A stretch of 64,000 nt of DNA from Listeria weihenstephanensis (GCF_003534205.1 NZ_CP011102.1:2492036-2556035); one strand, 5' to 3'. Counted from the stretch's first letter, positions 26,924 to 37,576 are shown. Notes: generated by a model from the letters alone, not told the origin. Made by a program: numbers and translations.

Positions 26924-28396
26924 ATGCCGGAAAAAAAGATTATCATTATTGGAGCTGGTCCAGGCGGTCTAGCCGTGGCGATGCAACTTACAGAACAAGG
27001 TCACACGGTACATATCTATGAAAAAGCAGCTGAGATCGGTGGTCGAACGGCTCTATTAAAACAAGATGGCTTTTCTTTTGATCTAGGCCCTACTGCTTTA
27101 AATATGCCCAATGTTATTACAGCGCTTTTCACAGAGTGTCATCGTAATGTTCAAGATTACATTAAACTTGTTTCCTTAGATCCTTTATACAGCCTATATA
27201 TAGATGATATTATTTTCAATCCCTCACCTGATCCAATAAAAACGAAGCAAGAAATCAGCCGTCTATTTCCTGGTGAAGAAGAGCATTATGACCGATTTAT
27301 GCGAGATAACGCGAAAAAAATGATTTATCTTCTCCCATTGTGGCAAGAATCCTTTACATCTCTTTGGTCCGTATTCCAATTGCGTACGTTGCGAGCATTG
27401 CCTAGCCTCACTCTTGGCAATCACTTAGTCGATGAGCTGGCTAAATATTTCGAGGATAAGCGGCTACGTCTGGCGTTCTCTTTTGAAACAAAATTTCTTG
27501 GAATGTCGCCATGGGAAACACCTGGTGCTTTTTCTGTTATTCCGTTTGCCGAGCATTATTTCGGTGTTTTTCATATCATCGGTGGTATTAACCGCCTGAC
27601 CAACGCGATGAGTGAGATTGTACGAGAAAATGGCGGTGAAATTCACTTGGGGCAACGCGTTCAGCAGATAAATACCGCGTCGAAAGAAATAACCTCTATT
27701 ACACTAGAAAGCGGAGAAATCGTGGAAGGAGATTATTTTTTCCTAAATGCAGACTACGCTTACACGATGAGCCATCTTTTTTCTGAATCAAAAGCGCCCA
27801 TCAGTCTAAAAAAACTATCTAAGAAGAAATATTCTTGCTCAGGTTTTGCTATGTATATCGGACTTAATACGACACTACCACTCAACGTCCATACTGTCAT
27901 TTTCCCTGAGGATTTCCGTGTTCATATGGATGAAATTATGCACCAACTTATCATTCCAAAAGACTTGTCCATTCATATTACCTATCCTGCTGCTGTAGAT
28001 AAAACGATGGCCCCACCAGACATGTCTACCCTTCGCATTCTTGTCCCCGTACCCAACAATATGAGTAGCATCGATTGGGAACAAGAACGCCCCGCAATGC
28101 GAGCACGAATTATAAAAACGATAGAAGAAAAATTAAATATCGAGAATTTAGAGTCCCATATCCTCACAGAAAAAATTATTACCCCTTTTGATTGGGAAGA
28201 CGACTATCATATTTTTAAAGGTGCCATTTTCAATTTATCGCATCAGTGGTCGCAGCTTGGTCCACTACGTCCAAATAAAACACCATCTATCAAGAATATG
28301 AAAATCGTTGGTGGCTCTGCACATCCAGCAAATAGTCTTCCATTTATATTAGAAAGCGCCAATATTGCCGTTCGTAAATTTAATGAGCAAAAATAA
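26924..28396 (+). CDS. Phytoene desaturase-like FAD oxidoreductase (CrtI/CrtN family)
   Basis: 490 residues, full length. The FAD-binding GxGxxG motif is IIGAGPGGLAVAMQL, then EKAAEIGGRTALL and the C-terminal GGSAHPANSLPFILESA, matching the carotenoid desaturase/isomerase family. GGAGTG lies shortly before the ATG. Such enzymes desaturate C30 or C40 carotene precursors or oxidise carotenoid ends. It faces a CruF-like gene, which supports a carotenoid role, but no phytoene or diapophytoene synthase is present in the window. Other FAD amine-oxidase-like functions remain possible. Confidence 0.82.
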   Translation: MPEKKIIIIGAGPGGLAVAMQLTEQGHTVHIYEKAAEIGGRTALLKQDGFSFDLGPTALNMPNVITALFTECHRNVQDYIKLVSLDPLYSLYIDDIIFNPSPDPIKTKQEISRLFPGEEEHYDRFMRDNAKKMIYLLPLWQESFTSLWSVFQLRTLRALPSLTLGNHLVDELAKYFEDKRLRLAFSFETKFLGMSPWETPGAFSVIPFAEHYFGVFHIIGGINRLTNAMSEIVRENGGEIHLGQRVQQINTASKEITSITLESGEIVEGDYFFLNADYAYTMSHLFSESKAPISLKKLSKKKYSCSGFAMYIGLNTTLPLNVHTVIFPEDFRVHMDEIMHQLIIPKDLSIHITYPAAVDKTMAPPDMSTLRILVPVPNNMSSIDWEQERPAMRARIIKTIEEKLNIENLESHILTEKIITPFDWEDDYHIFKGAIFNLSHQWSQLGPLRPNKTPSIKNMKIVGGSAHPANSLPFILESANIAVRKFNEQK

Positions 28397-28397
28397 G

Positions 28398-28433
28398 AAA
28401 CCTGTTGCAACTACTCCTGCAACAGGTTTTTCT
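28398..28433. terminator. Bidirectional terminator between the desaturase and the CruF-like gene
   Basis: AACCTGTTGCA (28399-28409) is perfectly complementary to TGCAACAGGTT (28418-28428), followed by a T-run. It overlaps the last codons of the minus-strand gene. Confidence 0.85.
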
Positions 28434-29214
28434 TTGTATCGTTTTCTAGACTCAAGTAATAACAAATCGTAAATAGGATATTTCCAACTAGCACAATAAT
28501 TATGATGCTCCACAGCCCCATAAAGTAACCGAGTACGAGGAAAAAAGAGAGCACAATCCAATAAACAAGAACAAGTTCCGATTTTAGTGTTGGAAAATGT
28601 AAAACGCCCCATTGATCTGTCAAGCTAAGCATGAAATAAATCATCAGATGTAGAATCAATCCAAGCATCCACCAATTCGCAGCATCTGTCATTTGAACAA
28701 CCGTTAAGGCTGGAGTAGATGTTGCTAGTTGTTTCACTTGCATTGCTACAGGCTCTATCAACATTTCAAAAACCATGACCATCGTAGCTGCAATAACGGC
28801 ATAAATACCACCACGAATCCAATCTATCTTAATTTTTATCGTTATTTCCCGGGCAATAACGTGTGTTCCAACAATCAAAACTAACCAAATAAAGCCGAAC
28901 GCAACAGGGATTCCCTTAATAACAAGTCCAAAATCTGATGCAACACCTGCTAATGGACCATTTGTCGTTAAACTCGTTTGCATCCATTCAATACTTGTAC
29001 TGACCGCAAAAATCAGAATCGTAATGGCTGAACCTAAACCTTTACCATACTGTAGAATCAAAAAAATGATTGCAAAAATACCTGATACCATAAAAAATAG
29101 AGCATGAATGGCAGTTAGACGCACAGGCAATATATTTAAGACAATAAGTACTACCGCTAAGAAAAACAGCGCCATATAGAGCCATACAAAAAAGCGAAAT
29201 CTCTTCTCTACCAT
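28411..29214 (-). CDS. Carotenoid biosynthesis (CruF/DUF422-like) membrane protein
   Basis: 267 residues from ATG 29214 (AGGAG 12 bases upstream; an in-frame TTG at 29226 touches the ribosome site). Seven to eight membrane segments. The region SIEWMQTSLTTNGPLAGVAS-DFG followed by GIPVAFGFIWLVLIVGTHVIA resembles the conserved core of CruF-type carotenoid hydratases. The assignment is by pattern only and is strengthened by the convergent CrtI/CrtN-like gene. If correct, it would modify carotenoid ends in the membrane. Confidence 0.65.
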   Translation of the reverse strand: MVEKRFRFFVWLYMALFFLAVVLIVLNILPVRLTAIHALFFMVSGIFAIIFLILQYGKGLGSAITILIFAVSTSIEWMQTSLTTNGPLAGVASDFGLVIKGIPVAFGFIWLVLIVGTHVIAREITIKIKIDWIRGGIYAVIAATMVMVFEMLIEPVAMQVKQLATSTPALTVVQMTDAANWWMLGLILHLMIYFMLSLTDQWGVLHFPTLKSELVLVYWIVLSFFLVLGYFMGLWSIIIIVLVGNILFTICYYLSLENDTKKNLLQE

Positions 29215-29370
29215 AAAATAAATCAACTCCTATTTTCTAATTATAAATGATTTTAATCAAACTACAAATAATTATAAACAATTTCATCATAAAAAGAGTT
29301 ACTTGTTGCTAAATATGTTCTTTTCCATTAAAGTATTCATAGATGGTAATGGAGTAAAGAGGTGTAAAAA

Positions 29371-29982
29371 TTGAAAAGCAACAAGATAGATTACCGCCTA
29401 TTTCTAGGCATCTTACTAGCTGCAGGACTTATGTATGTCACGTTTGACTATGCTACTGTATTCTGGTACTTGTATGGGGCATCCATGCTATTTCTTATTA
29501 GTTGGGTTATTTTAAATGACGAATTAAAAAAACATTATTCAATCTTAAAAAGTGTAGTTCCAGGTATTTTTAGTGGTATTGTCCTTTATATCTTATTTTA
29601 CATAGGCGCACTACTTTTGAAATTTATTCCAGGAAATATGGACGCACTTGTTGCAGAAGGATATGGAAAATACGAACCAGATTCCCTGCTTATCTGGATA
29701 TTGCTCGTAGTCGCCATCGTGCCAGGAGAAGAAATTTTCTGGCGGGGCTTCGTACTAAAACGATTAGAACATGATTTAATTCCTTGGGTAGCTGTTCTTA
29801 TTATGTCCGTGCTAAATGGAGCACTAATGTTGTTTAGTGGAAATTTCATCATCGCTTTAGCCGCAGCACTAGCATCTATATTCTGGGGCTTCATATATGT
29901 AAAACGCCCAAGTCTATCGCTCTTAATTATATCGCATTGGACTTTTAATTTATTATTGTTATTACTTTTACCTATCTACTAA
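29371..29982 (+). CDS. CPBP family intramembrane protein (Abi/CAAX protease-like)
   Basis: 203 residues from a TTG at 29371, with GAGGTG 6 bases upstream. Six to seven membrane segments. Motif 1 EExxxR is intact (PGEEIFWRGFVLKRL) and a late SHWTFN matches motif 3. In motif 2 the usual FxxxH is replaced by MSVLNG, so one expected metal or catalytic His appears to be Asn. Relatives include glutamic-type prenyl proteases and proteins of bacteriocin self-immunity. Activity may be altered; role unknown. Confidence 0.8.
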   Translation: MKSNKIDYRLFLGILLAAGLMYVTFDYATVFWYLYGASMLFLISWVILNDELKKHYSILKSVVPGIFSGIVLYILFYIGALLLKFIPGNMDALVAEGYGKYEPDSLLIWILLVVAIVPGEEIFWRGFVLKRLEHDLIPWVAVLIMSVLNGALMLFSGNFIIALAAALASIFWGFIYVKRPSLSLLIISHWTFNLLLLLLLPIY

Positions 29983-29984
29983 GA

Positions 29985-30026
29985 CAAAGACCTTTTATCA
30001 AACTAAGCTGATAAAAGGTCTTTGTT
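29985..30026. terminator. Bidirectional terminator between the CPBP gene and rpiA
   Basis: A 16-bp perfect stem (arms 29985-30000 and 30009-30024; CAAAGACCTTTTATCA against its complement) with T-rich flanks. Confidence 0.85.
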
Positions 30027-30043
30027 TATTTTTGTTTCCTACA

Positions 30044-30715
30044 CTACTTATCTCGCACTTCTACTTTTCCATCAGAAAATCCAATCACGATAGTGGAGGC
30101 ATAATTCAGGAATAACCCATTTTCAACCACACCTGGCAAATTATTTAACCAATTATTTAGATCTTCTGGGTTGGCTATACTACCTATATGTAAATCCAAA
30201 ATATAATTTTGACTATCCGTTAAATAAAGACTTCCATCTTCGTGATGACGTAATTTTGGTTTATAGCCACGCGCTTCTAATTGCCGTTCTACTTGTTTGT
30301 ATCCGAATGGCACAACTTCTACCGGTAATGGGAAGGCGCCTAATGTTGCAACAACCTTGTCCTCACCAACAACCCAAATACTTTTTTTCGACACATTCGC
30401 TACAAGTTTCTCGAATAATAGCGCTCCGCCTCCACCTTTTACACCGCGAAACTCCTCATCCACTTCATCCGCTCCATCAATTGTTAAATCAATTTCAGTC
30501 ACGTCATTTAGCTCCATTAAAGGAATATTGCGCTCTACCGCTAATTTCTCGGTTGCTTTTGAAGTTACAACACCTGTCACATTAAGGCCCTCAGCTACTC
30601 GATCTCCTAGTTTTTGAATCATATAATAAGCGGTTGATCCCGTTCCTAATCCTACAATCATGCCGTCTTGAATAAAGTCACATGCTTTTTCTCCTGCAAT
30701 TTGTTTACTATTCAT
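30044..30715 (-). CDS. rpiA: Ribose-5-phosphate isomerase A
   Basis: 223 residues from ATG 30715, the usual N-terminus of the family (MNSKQIAGEKACDFI); a GTG two codons earlier is also near the GAGGGGG site. Signature segments are VGLGTGSTAYYMI, TIDGADEVD, KGGGGALLFEKLVA and KVVATLG. It interconverts ribose-5-P and ribulose-5-P in the pentose phosphate pathway. Divergent from the dlt operon. Confidence 0.95.
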   Translation of the reverse strand: MNSKQIAGEKACDFIQDGMIVGLGTGSTAYYMIQKLGDRVAEGLNVTGVVTSKATEKLAVERNIPLMELNDVTEIDLTIDGADEVDEEFRGVKGGGGALLFEKLVANVSKKSIWVVGEDKVVATLGAFPLPVEVVPFGYKQVERQLEARGYKPKLRHHEDGSLYLTDSQNYILDLHIGSIANPEDLNNWLNNLPGVVENGLFLNYASTIVIGFSDGKVEVRDK

Positions 30716-31188
30716 CTGCACTTAACCCCCTCTTTAAAATCCATACTCTTTCATTATATATAATTTCCAATGGTTCGCATAGTCGTATCCTAAAAAGGCT
30801 TTCATTATTAATATTACACATTGACATAATACAGCATTTTAATACCTAATTATAAGTTCAAAAGACTCATTAATCTTAGAAAATAAAATTCCTGAAAAAA
30901 TTCACAAAATGTTCATAAATTAGATCTATAAATGGCCTTAGTTCGACTCCATGTGCCATTTTCCATACAAAAATATTTTTCAGATGTACTTTTCTATACT
31001 TTCAAAAAGCATTTTTCGACTTCAATTCTTTTCGAAAGTGCTATTTTCATCGTCAGAAGCGCTTCCTTACACAACCTTACAAAAATGTAATTGGACATTT
31101 TATCGTAAATGAGATACATTATATAAATACATGACACTTGTTTTTAACAATTGTAATATTAAAGAAACATTAAGAGGTGATACGTGAC
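30716..31188. other. Divergent promoter region of rpiA and the dlt operon
   Basis: 473 bases with no supported gene. A TATAAT-type -10 for rpiA lies near 30757-30764 on the minus strand. The dlt side is very AT-rich, with TATATAA near 31123. No clear operator was recognised; dlt is often controlled by two-component systems, but no site was identified here. Confidence 0.4.
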
Positions 31189-31335
31189 ATGAAGAAATGG
31201 AAAGAAGCAATGTTTCATCCAACGGCGATTTTTATATGGAAAACTTTATTTTATCTCGCTATTTTACTCGGCTTGCTGTGGTTTTATGGCTTTAAGAATC
31301 CGAATGACACGACATTTATTTACAATGAATTTTAA
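31189..31335 (+). CDS. dltX: DltX, small membrane protein of teichoic acid D-alanylation
   Basis: 48 residues, read by hand. ATG 31189 is preceded by AAGAGGTG 9 bases upstream. One membrane segment (about residues 14-36) and the conserved C-terminus TFIYNEF, which is diagnostic for DltX. It is required with DltB and DltD for moving D-alanine across the membrane onto teichoic acids. It lies 20 bases before dltA as the first gene of the operon. Confidence 0.92.
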   Translation: MKKWKEAMFHPTAIFIWKTLFYLAILLGLLWFYGFKNPNDTTFIYNEF

Positions 31336-31355
31336 AAGAAGAGAGGCGATTACGA

Positions 31356-32894
31356 ATGAGTGTATCTTTTTTCACCACTTCCATTAATGAGCGTATTGAT
31401 GAATGGGCACTGAAGACACCTAATAAGGCTTGCTATGATTATAACGGCGAGACTTTGACATACCATGAGCTGAAGGAACAATCAGACGCATTGGCTGTCT
31501 TTTTACTAAACGAATTAGATTCTAGCGCTCCTATCTTGGTGTATGGACATATGGCAGCTTCGCAAATTGTTGCTTTTCTAGCTTGTTCTAAAGCTGGTCG
31601 TGCGTATGTTCCGATCGATGTGTCAATGCCCGCTGATCGTATCAAACAAATTACGAAAGTGGCGCAGCCTAGCATCATTCTTTGTACAGATGTTTTCCCA
31701 GACGACGCTAAAACAAATGGTATTAGCATTATTACTTCAGAACAATTGAAACAAATCACGATGGATCATGCTGGTCAAAAACCTGATGAATCTCATTTTG
31801 TGAAAGCTGATGATAATTACTATATTATTTTTACATCTGGAAGCACGGGTGTTCCAAAAGGGGTTCAAATAAGCCATAATAACCTCGTTAGTTTTACGAA
31901 TTGGATTTTACAAGATTTTGGAATTAGCGAAGGGACGCGTTTCTTGAATCAAGCGCCCTACTCCTTTGATTTATCTGTGATGGATCTTTATCCGTGCCTG
32001 CTTGCTGGTGGAACGCTGGTACCGCTGGATAAGACTATTAGCGCTAACTTAAAGAGTCTGTATGAAGCTATTCCTAAATTGGAAGTGAATGTTTGGGTAT
32101 CAACGCCTTCTTTTGTAGATATTTGCTTAATGGATCCAAATTTCAATGGAGAAAATAACCCATCGATTACGCATTTCCTATTCTGTGGTGAAGTTTTGAC
32201 GAAAGAATCGGCTTACACACTTAATACTCGGTTCCCGAACGCTACTGTATACAACACGTATGGACCTACTGAGGCAACAGTTGCTGTCACAAATGTCATT
32301 ATCGATGAACAGAATGTGAATAAATATCCTAGCTTACCACTTGGTCGTATTAAGCCTGATACGAGACTTGCGATTTTAGATGAAGATGGTTTACCTGTAC
32401 CAGATGGTGAAAAAGGCGAAATCGTCTTGATTGGACCTAGTGTTTCTAAAGGATATTTAAATGAGCCCGAGAAAACAGATGCCGTTTTTTACTATGATAA
32501 TCCATTCCAAGCGTATAAAACCGGTGATTGTGGCACGATCATTGATGGGATGCTCTTTTTCCAAGGCCGTCTTGATTTTCAGATTAAACTTCATGGATAT
32601 CGGATCGAGCTTGAAGATATTGAAAACAATTTAAAAGAAGTAAGTTATATTCGCTCTTGTGTCGTCGTTCCAAAGACGCGTGAAGGAAAAGTAGACAGCT
32701 TAGTAGCTTTTGTCGTCCCTTCTGCGCATGAATTTGAGAAAGAATACAAACTAAGTGCCGCTATCAAAAAAGAACTCGCAGAATCGATGCCAAGCTACAT
32801 GATTCCACGTAAATGGGTGTATAAAGAGGAATTCCCACTAACGATGAATGGCAAAATTGACCGCAAGCAGCTTTCCAGTGAGGTGAACACATGA
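31356..32894 (+). CDS. dltA: D-alanine--D-alanyl carrier protein ligase DltA
   Basis: 512 residues, adenylating enzyme. Core motifs are the P-loop YIIFTSGSTGVPKGVQ, NTYGPTEATVAVT, YKTGD and the C-terminal catalytic lysine region NGKIDRKQL. It activates D-Ala as AMP ester and loads it on DltC. AGAGAGG lies before the ATG. The gene overlaps dltB by four bases. Confidence 0.97.
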   Translation: MSVSFFTTSINERIDEWALKTPNKACYDYNGETLTYHELKEQSDALAVFLLNELDSSAPILVYGHMAASQIVAFLACSKAGRAYVPIDVSMPADRIKQITKVAQPSIILCTDVFPDDAKTNGISIITSEQLKQITMDHAGQKPDESHFVKADDNYYIIFTSGSTGVPKGVQISHNNLVSFTNWILQDFGISEGTRFLNQAPYSFDLSVMDLYPCLLAGGTLVPLDKTISANLKSLYEAIPKLEVNVWVSTPSFVDICLMDPNFNGENNPSITHFLFCGEVLTKESAYTLNTRFPNATVYNTYGPTEATVAVTNVIIDEQNVNKYPSLPLGRIKPDTRLAILDEDGLPVPDGEKGEIVLIGPSVSKGYLNEPEKTDAVFYYDNPFQAYKTGDCGTIIDGMLFFQGRLDFQIKLHGYRIELEDIENNLKEVSYIRSCVVVPKTREGKVDSLVAFVVPSAHEFEKEYKLSAAIKKELAESMPSYMIPRKWVYKEEFPLTMNGKIDRKQLSSEVNT

Positions 32895-34069
32895 CAACGC
32901 CATACGGATCAATACTCTATTTTGCAGTATTGTTCGCATTTTTAGCACCGATTGTGATTGCTGGCTTACTTGGCAAACGAATGCCGGTATACAATGCTTT
33001 TGTAACACTGGTCTTCATTTACATGATGTTCGCTAGCAATCCGATCCAAGCTATTGCCTTAATTGTATTCGTATTTTGGCAATTAGCGCTCGTAAGACTC
33101 TATTTTAATTATCGGCAAAAAAGTAATCACGGAGGCATCTTTGTACTCGCGCTTATTCTCTCCATCTTGCCGCTATTTATTGTAAAAGTACAACCATTAC
33201 TTGCGGCACACACAACAATGATAGGTTTTCTTGGGATATCCTATCTGACTTTTAAAGCAGCTCAAATGATCATGGAAACGCGTGATGGCTTGATTAAGGA
33301 ACTAAACTCATGGGACTTCATTAACTTCCTGTTGTTCTTCCCAACATTATCATCTGGCCCAATCGATCGCTTCCGTCGCTTTAAAAAAGAAGCTGATGCA
33401 CCGATAGATCCTGATAAGTATGCAAATTTACTTAATCGTGGTATTTTCCTTATTTTCTTGGGATTCCTATACAAATTTATTATCGCCTATTTGATTCAAA
33501 ATAATGCGATCACTGGCCTTGAATATAATCTCCATCACCATGTCCAATTCGGCTGGAGCTTGGTTGGTTATATGTACGCCTACAGTATGTATTTGTTCTT
33601 TGATTTTGCGGGCTATAGTGCTTTTGCGGTTGGGGTTAGTTATTTGATGGGTGTCCAAACGCCGATGAACTTTAACAAACCATTCGCAAGTCGTAACATT
33701 AAAGAATTCTGGAATCGCTGGCATATGACACTGTCCTTCTGGTTCCGTGATTTTGTCTTTATGCGTCTTGTTTTCTGGATGACAAAGAAGAAAATTTTTA
33801 AGAGTAAGTTTACCGTTGCTTATATCGCCTATTTTGTGAATTTTTTAATCATGGGTATGTGGCACGGGCTCCATTGGTACTACATCGTTTACGGGCTCTA
33901 TCAGGCAACGCTGATTGTCGGTTTTGACCTCTTTGAACGTTGGAATAAGAAAAAGAAATTCTATCCTAAAAATAAAGTAACAAATGTAATTGGTATCGTG
34001 ATTACATTCCAATTTGTCTGTTTCGGCTTCCTGATTTTCTCAGGTATTTTAGACAAAATCAGCTTTTAA
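32891..34069 (+). CDS. dltB: D-alanyl transfer MBOAT protein DltB
   Basis: 392 residues, polytopic member of the membrane-bound O-acyltransferase family. The catalytic-region His is in GMWHGLHWYYIVYGLYQA, preceded by FWNRWHMTLSFWFRDF. It moves D-Ala from DltC to acceptors on the outer face of the membrane. ATGA overlap with dltA. Confidence 0.96.
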   Translation: MTTPYGSILYFAVLFAFLAPIVIAGLLGKRMPVYNAFVTLVFIYMMFASNPIQAIALIVFVFWQLALVRLYFNYRQKSNHGGIFVLALILSILPLFIVKVQPLLAAHTTMIGFLGISYLTFKAAQMIMETRDGLIKELNSWDFINFLLFFPTLSSGPIDRFRRFKKEADAPIDPDKYANLLNRGIFLIFLGFLYKFIIAYLIQNNAITGLEYNLHHHVQFGWSLVGYMYAYSMYLFFDFAGYSAFAVGVSYLMGVQTPMNFNKPFASRNIKEFWNRWHMTLSFWFRDFVFMRLVFWMTKKKIFKSKFTVAYIAYFVNFLIMGMWHGLHWYYIVYGLYQATLIVGFDLFERWNKKKKFYPKNKVTNVIGIVITFQFVCFGFLIFSGILDKISF

Positions 34070-34097
34070 CTAAAAATAATATAAGGTGGTAATTAAT

Positions 34098-34334
34098 ATG
34101 GCATTTCGCGAAGATGTATTAGAAATTTTAGAGGAAATTACAGAATCAGAGGAAGTTGTAGAGAACACTTCTGTGAACTTATTTGATGAAGGTCTTTTGG
34201 ATTCAATGGCAACCGTACAACTATTAATTGAAGTAGAATCACGCTTAGGCATCACTGTTCCAGTATCTGAATTTGATCGTGACGAGTGGTCTACACCAGA
34301 TCAGATCATCGCTAAGCTTGAGGAATTAAAATGA
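34098..34334 (+). CDS. dltC: D-alanyl carrier protein DltC
   Basis: 78 residues from ATG 34098 (AAGGTGGT 7 bases upstream), the usual length. A four-helix acyl-carrier fold with phosphopantetheine Ser36 in [11 protein letters not shown]. It carries D-Ala as a thioester between DltA and DltB. It overlaps dltD by four bases. Confidence 0.96.
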   Translation: MAFREDVLEILEEITESEEVVENTSVNLFDEGLLDSMATVQLLIEVESRLGITVPVSEFDRDEWSTPDQIIAKLEELK

Positions 34335-35602
34335 AAAAGAAACTTTGGATGACATTTGGGCCTTTGCTTATTGCAGGGGCCGTGTTCTTATTCATCCTGT
34401 TTGGCCCAAGTTCCATCTTTGGTGGGGTTTCAAAAAGTACAATCCAAAAAAGTGCTACTTCTATGAATCCTACTGTCGTGCAAGGGGTTGCCATTCAACA
34501 AAAAATGCTTGCGACAGATAAGACATACTTACCTATTTTTGGATCATCGGAGCTTTCACGTGTAGATCAATTTCATCCAAATGTATTTGCAGAAAAATAT
34601 AATCGTGGCTATACGCCATTTCTAATTGGTCGTCCTGGAACACAATCCCTTTCGCATTATTTGGATATTAAAGCGATGGGGAGCGAGTTAAAAGGCAAGA
34701 AAGTGGTATTTATCTTGTCACCACAATGGTTCCAGCCAGCTGGTGTCGACGATGGGCATTTTGGCGGGAATTTTTCGCCGCTACAAGCTTATAAATTTGC
34801 GATGGCTGATGAACCACCCACAGGTGAACGAAGATATGCTGCTCGTAGATTGTTGAGTTATAAAGTAGTAAAAAATGACTCGACCTTGTCTGCATTACTT
34901 GAAAATATCGCCTCCCCTGGGCCTAAAACAGAGGTGGACGCTTTTACTCGAGTAGCTGCTGATGCTGAACTCAAAATCTTGCAACGTAAAGATGACTTAG
35001 AATCGAAAATTATCCAAGGTTCTCGTGAGCAAAAAGTAACGGATAAGTTAAAGCTACTTCCTGATAAACTTGATTATGCCAAACTTGATGAACTTGCAAC
35101 AAAAATGGGTGAATCTAAAGTTGGTGCGAATCCATTTTTCATTAAGGAGTCTTATTATAAGAAAAAAATCGAGCCCACCATCAATGAACTAAAAGATAGT
35201 CGGACGAACTTAAGTTATGATGAATCTCCTGAATATAGTGATTTACAATTGGTTATGGACGCTTTTAAAGACGTAGGGGCTGATGTTCTGTTTATCAATC
35301 CGCCAGTGAACGGTGCTTGGTATGACTATATCGGTTCTTCTAGAGAGAAATTGCAGACATACTATGATAAGTCGGGTGAGCAAGTGACAGATCAAGGATT
35401 CCATTACCTAGACATGTCACGTTATAGCGATACGCCTTACTTTTTAGAAGATACGATTCATTTATCTTGGCGGGGTTGGGTTGTTATCGATAAGCAGATT
35501 GATCAGTTTATGAAAGATACAGCAAAACCTAAGTACGAGAAAACGCCAAAACAGTTCTACTTTAAACAAACTCTCCCTCCCAAAAAGGAAGAAAATAAAT
35601 AA
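34331..35602 (+). CDS. dltD: D-alanylation protein DltD
   Basis: 423 residues. One N-terminal membrane anchor (about 5-25) and an extracellular SGNH/GDSL-like domain. The Ser block is IFGSSELSR, and the C-terminal D-H pair lies in [12 protein letters not shown]. DltD acts outside the membrane with DltB in transferring D-Ala to teichoic acid. Last gene of the operon, ended by a strong terminator shared with glmS. Confidence 0.95.
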   Translation: MKKKLWMTFGPLLIAGAVFLFILFGPSSIFGGVSKSTIQKSATSMNPTVVQGVAIQQKMLATDKTYLPIFGSSELSRVDQFHPNVFAEKYNRGYTPFLIGRPGTQSLSHYLDIKAMGSELKGKKVVFILSPQWFQPAGVDDGHFGGNFSPLQAYKFAMADEPPTGERRYAARRLLSYKVVKNDSTLSALLENIASPGPKTEVDAFTRVAADAELKILQRKDDLESKIIQGSREQKVTDKLKLLPDKLDYAKLDELATKMGESKVGANPFFIKESYYKKKIEPTINELKDSRTNLSYDESPEYSDLQLVMDAFKDVGADVLFINPPVNGAWYDYIGSSREKLQTYYDKSGEQVTDQGFHYLDMSRYSDTPYFLEDTIHLSWRGWVVIDKQIDQFMKDTAKPKYEKTPKQFYFKQTLPPKKEENK

Positions 35603-35654
35603 AAATAAGGATGTAGATTACGTACTCGATACGCTTTCTACATCCTTATTTTTT
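35601..35654. terminator. Bidirectional terminator between dltD and glmS
   Basis: AAAAATAAGGATGTAGA pairs fully with TCTACATCCTTATTTTT around a 19-base loop. Confidence 0.88.
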
Positions 35655-37461
35655 ATTCTACAGTTACACTTTTAGCTAGATTACGTGGTTTATCTACATC
35701 ACAACCGCGATGAAGAGCAGCATAATAAGCTAGTAATTGACATGGTACAACGCTTGCGAGCGGTGTTAAGAGTTCGTGTACTTTTGGAATGACGAATTGG
35801 TCCCCAGGCTGGTTCACGCCTTCCATTGATAGGATGCAGGCATTGGCACCTCGAGCTAGTACTTCTTTAACGTTACCGCGGATGTTCCAGTTGATATTTT
35901 CTTGTGTAATTAGAGCGAGAACTGGCGTACCTTCTTCAATTAATGCGATCGTACCATGTTTTAATTCTCCACTTGCAAAACCCTCTGCTTGGATATAAGA
36001 GATTTCTTTTAGCTTTAGAGCGGCTTCCATTGCTACGAAGTAATCAATATGACGACCAAGGAAAAAGGCGTTGCGTGTTGTTGCTAAATATTCGCCAGCG
36101 ATGTGCTCGATGATTTCTTTGCTATCTACAAGCGTCTCCATAGCGTTAGCGACAATTCCTAGTTCTACGGTAAGATCGAACTCTTTTGCGATTGTGAGGC
36201 CCTTAGCGCGTCCTGCAACAGTCGCTAAAATCGATAGGGCTGCAATTTGTGCGGTATAGGCTTTTGTTGATGCTACTGCGATTTCTGGACCAGCGTGCAA
36301 GTGCATCGTATGGTCAGCTTCGCGATCAAGCGTTGAGCCTGGTACATTGGTGATTGTTAACGAACGGTAGCCTAGTTCTTTGACTTTCACCAAAACTTGG
36401 CGGCTATCCGCTGTTTCACCACTTTGCGTGATAAAAATAAATAGCGGTTTTTCTGATAATAGTGGCAAATTATAGCCAAATTCACTGGAAACGTGCACTT
36501 CGACTGGAATTCCAGCTAGTTTTTCGATCAGGTTTTTACCAACCAATCCTGCGTGGTAACTGGTTCCGCAAGCAACGATATGAATGCGATCAGATGCCAA
36601 GACTTCTTTTATGATAACTGGATTTACGGTTACTTCGCCGTCTTCATTTTGGTAAGCTTGAATAATTTTGCGAATAACTGCGGGCTGTTCATCCGTTTCT
36701 TTTAGCATATAATGTGGGTACGTTCCCTTTTCGATATCGGATGCGTCGAGTTCTGCCGTGTAAGGTTCGCGCTCGATTTCTTCGCCTTCGAGGGTTTCGA
36801 TCGTTACTCCGTCGCGTTTGACTAGAACGATTTCTTCATCCATGATTTCGACAAACTGGTCTGTTTCGCGAATAACTGCCATCGCGTCACTTGCAATTAC
36901 ATTGAAATCTTTGCCTTTTCCGATAAGAAGCGGGCTTTTATTTTTCGCTGCGTAGAGCGTTTCGTTATCTTGGTTATCAATCAGGCAAATCGCATAAGAG
37001 CCATGAAGTAAGCTAAGCGTTTTTGTGAAGGCTTCTTTCGTTGTCATGCCTTGGTTTGCGAACATTTCGATGAGCAAAACGATAACTTCTGTGTCTGTAT
37101 CACTCGCAAAACCGACGTCTGCCAAATATTGATCTGTTAAAAGCGAATAGTTTTCGATGACGCCGTTATGAACAATCGTATAGCGCCCGGATTTACTTTG
37201 ATGAGGATGAGCGTTGGCATGGCTTGGTTTGCCGTGTGTTGCCCAACGTGTATGTCCAATACCGATTTCACCAAACGCGTCGGCTGGTACTTCGCGACTC
37301 AAATCCGCAATCCGTCCTTTTTCTTTTACGACAACAACGCCATTTTTGGATTTCAAAGCGATTCCAGCTGAGTCATAGCCACGGTATTCTAATTTTTCCA
37401 ATCCTTCAAGTAAAACGTCTTTCGCATTCTTTTCTCCTATAAATCCTACAATTCCGCACAT
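35653..37461 (-). CDS. glmS: Glutamine-fructose-6-phosphate transaminase (isomerizing) GlmS
   Basis: 602 residues. The N-terminal glutaminase has catalytic Cys2 (MCGIVGFIG), EYRGYDSAG and HTRWATHG. Two SIS domains follow ([24 protein letters not shown]), with the C-terminal [11 protein letters not shown]. It makes glucosamine-6-phosphate for peptidoglycan and teichoic acids. GGAGG lies 9 bases before the ATG. The 5' leader holds a glmS ribozyme, so the message should be cleaved when GlcN6P is plentiful. Confidence 0.97.
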   Translation of the reverse strand: MCGIVGFIGEKNAKDVLLEGLEKLEYRGYDSAGIALKSKNGVVVVKEKGRIADLSREVPADAFGEIGIGHTRWATHGKPSHANAHPHQSKSGRYTIVHNGVIENYSLLTDQYLADVGFASDTDTEVIVLLIEMFANQGMTTKEAFTKTLSLLHGSYAICLIDNQDNETLYAAKNKSPLLIGKGKDFNVIASDAMAVIRETDQFVEIMDEEIVLVKRDGVTIETLEGEEIEREPYTAELDASDIEKGTYPHYMLKETDEQPAVIRKIIQAYQNEDGEVTVNPVIIKEVLASDRIHIVACGTSYHAGLVGKNLIEKLAGIPVEVHVSSEFGYNLPLLSEKPLFIFITQSGETADSRQVLVKVKELGYRSLTITNVPGSTLDREADHTMHLHAGPEIAVASTKAYTAQIAALSILATVAGRAKGLTIAKEFDLTVELGIVANAMETLVDSKEIIEHIAGEYLATTRNAFFLGRHIDYFVAMEAALKLKEISYIQAEGFASGELKHGTIALIEEGTPVLALITQENINWNIRGNVKEVLARGANACILSMEGVNQPGDQFVIPKVHELLTPLASVVPCQLLAYYAALHRGCDVDKPRNLAKSVTVE

Positions 37462-37576
37462 ATTATATATCCTCCAATGATTATGAGGGCAGACTTATCC
37501 CGTCTAACAAACCCTCTTTTTTGAAAAAAGACAGACTAATTTCCGTTGCCTGCTATTTTCCTGTTTCGTTTCCATA

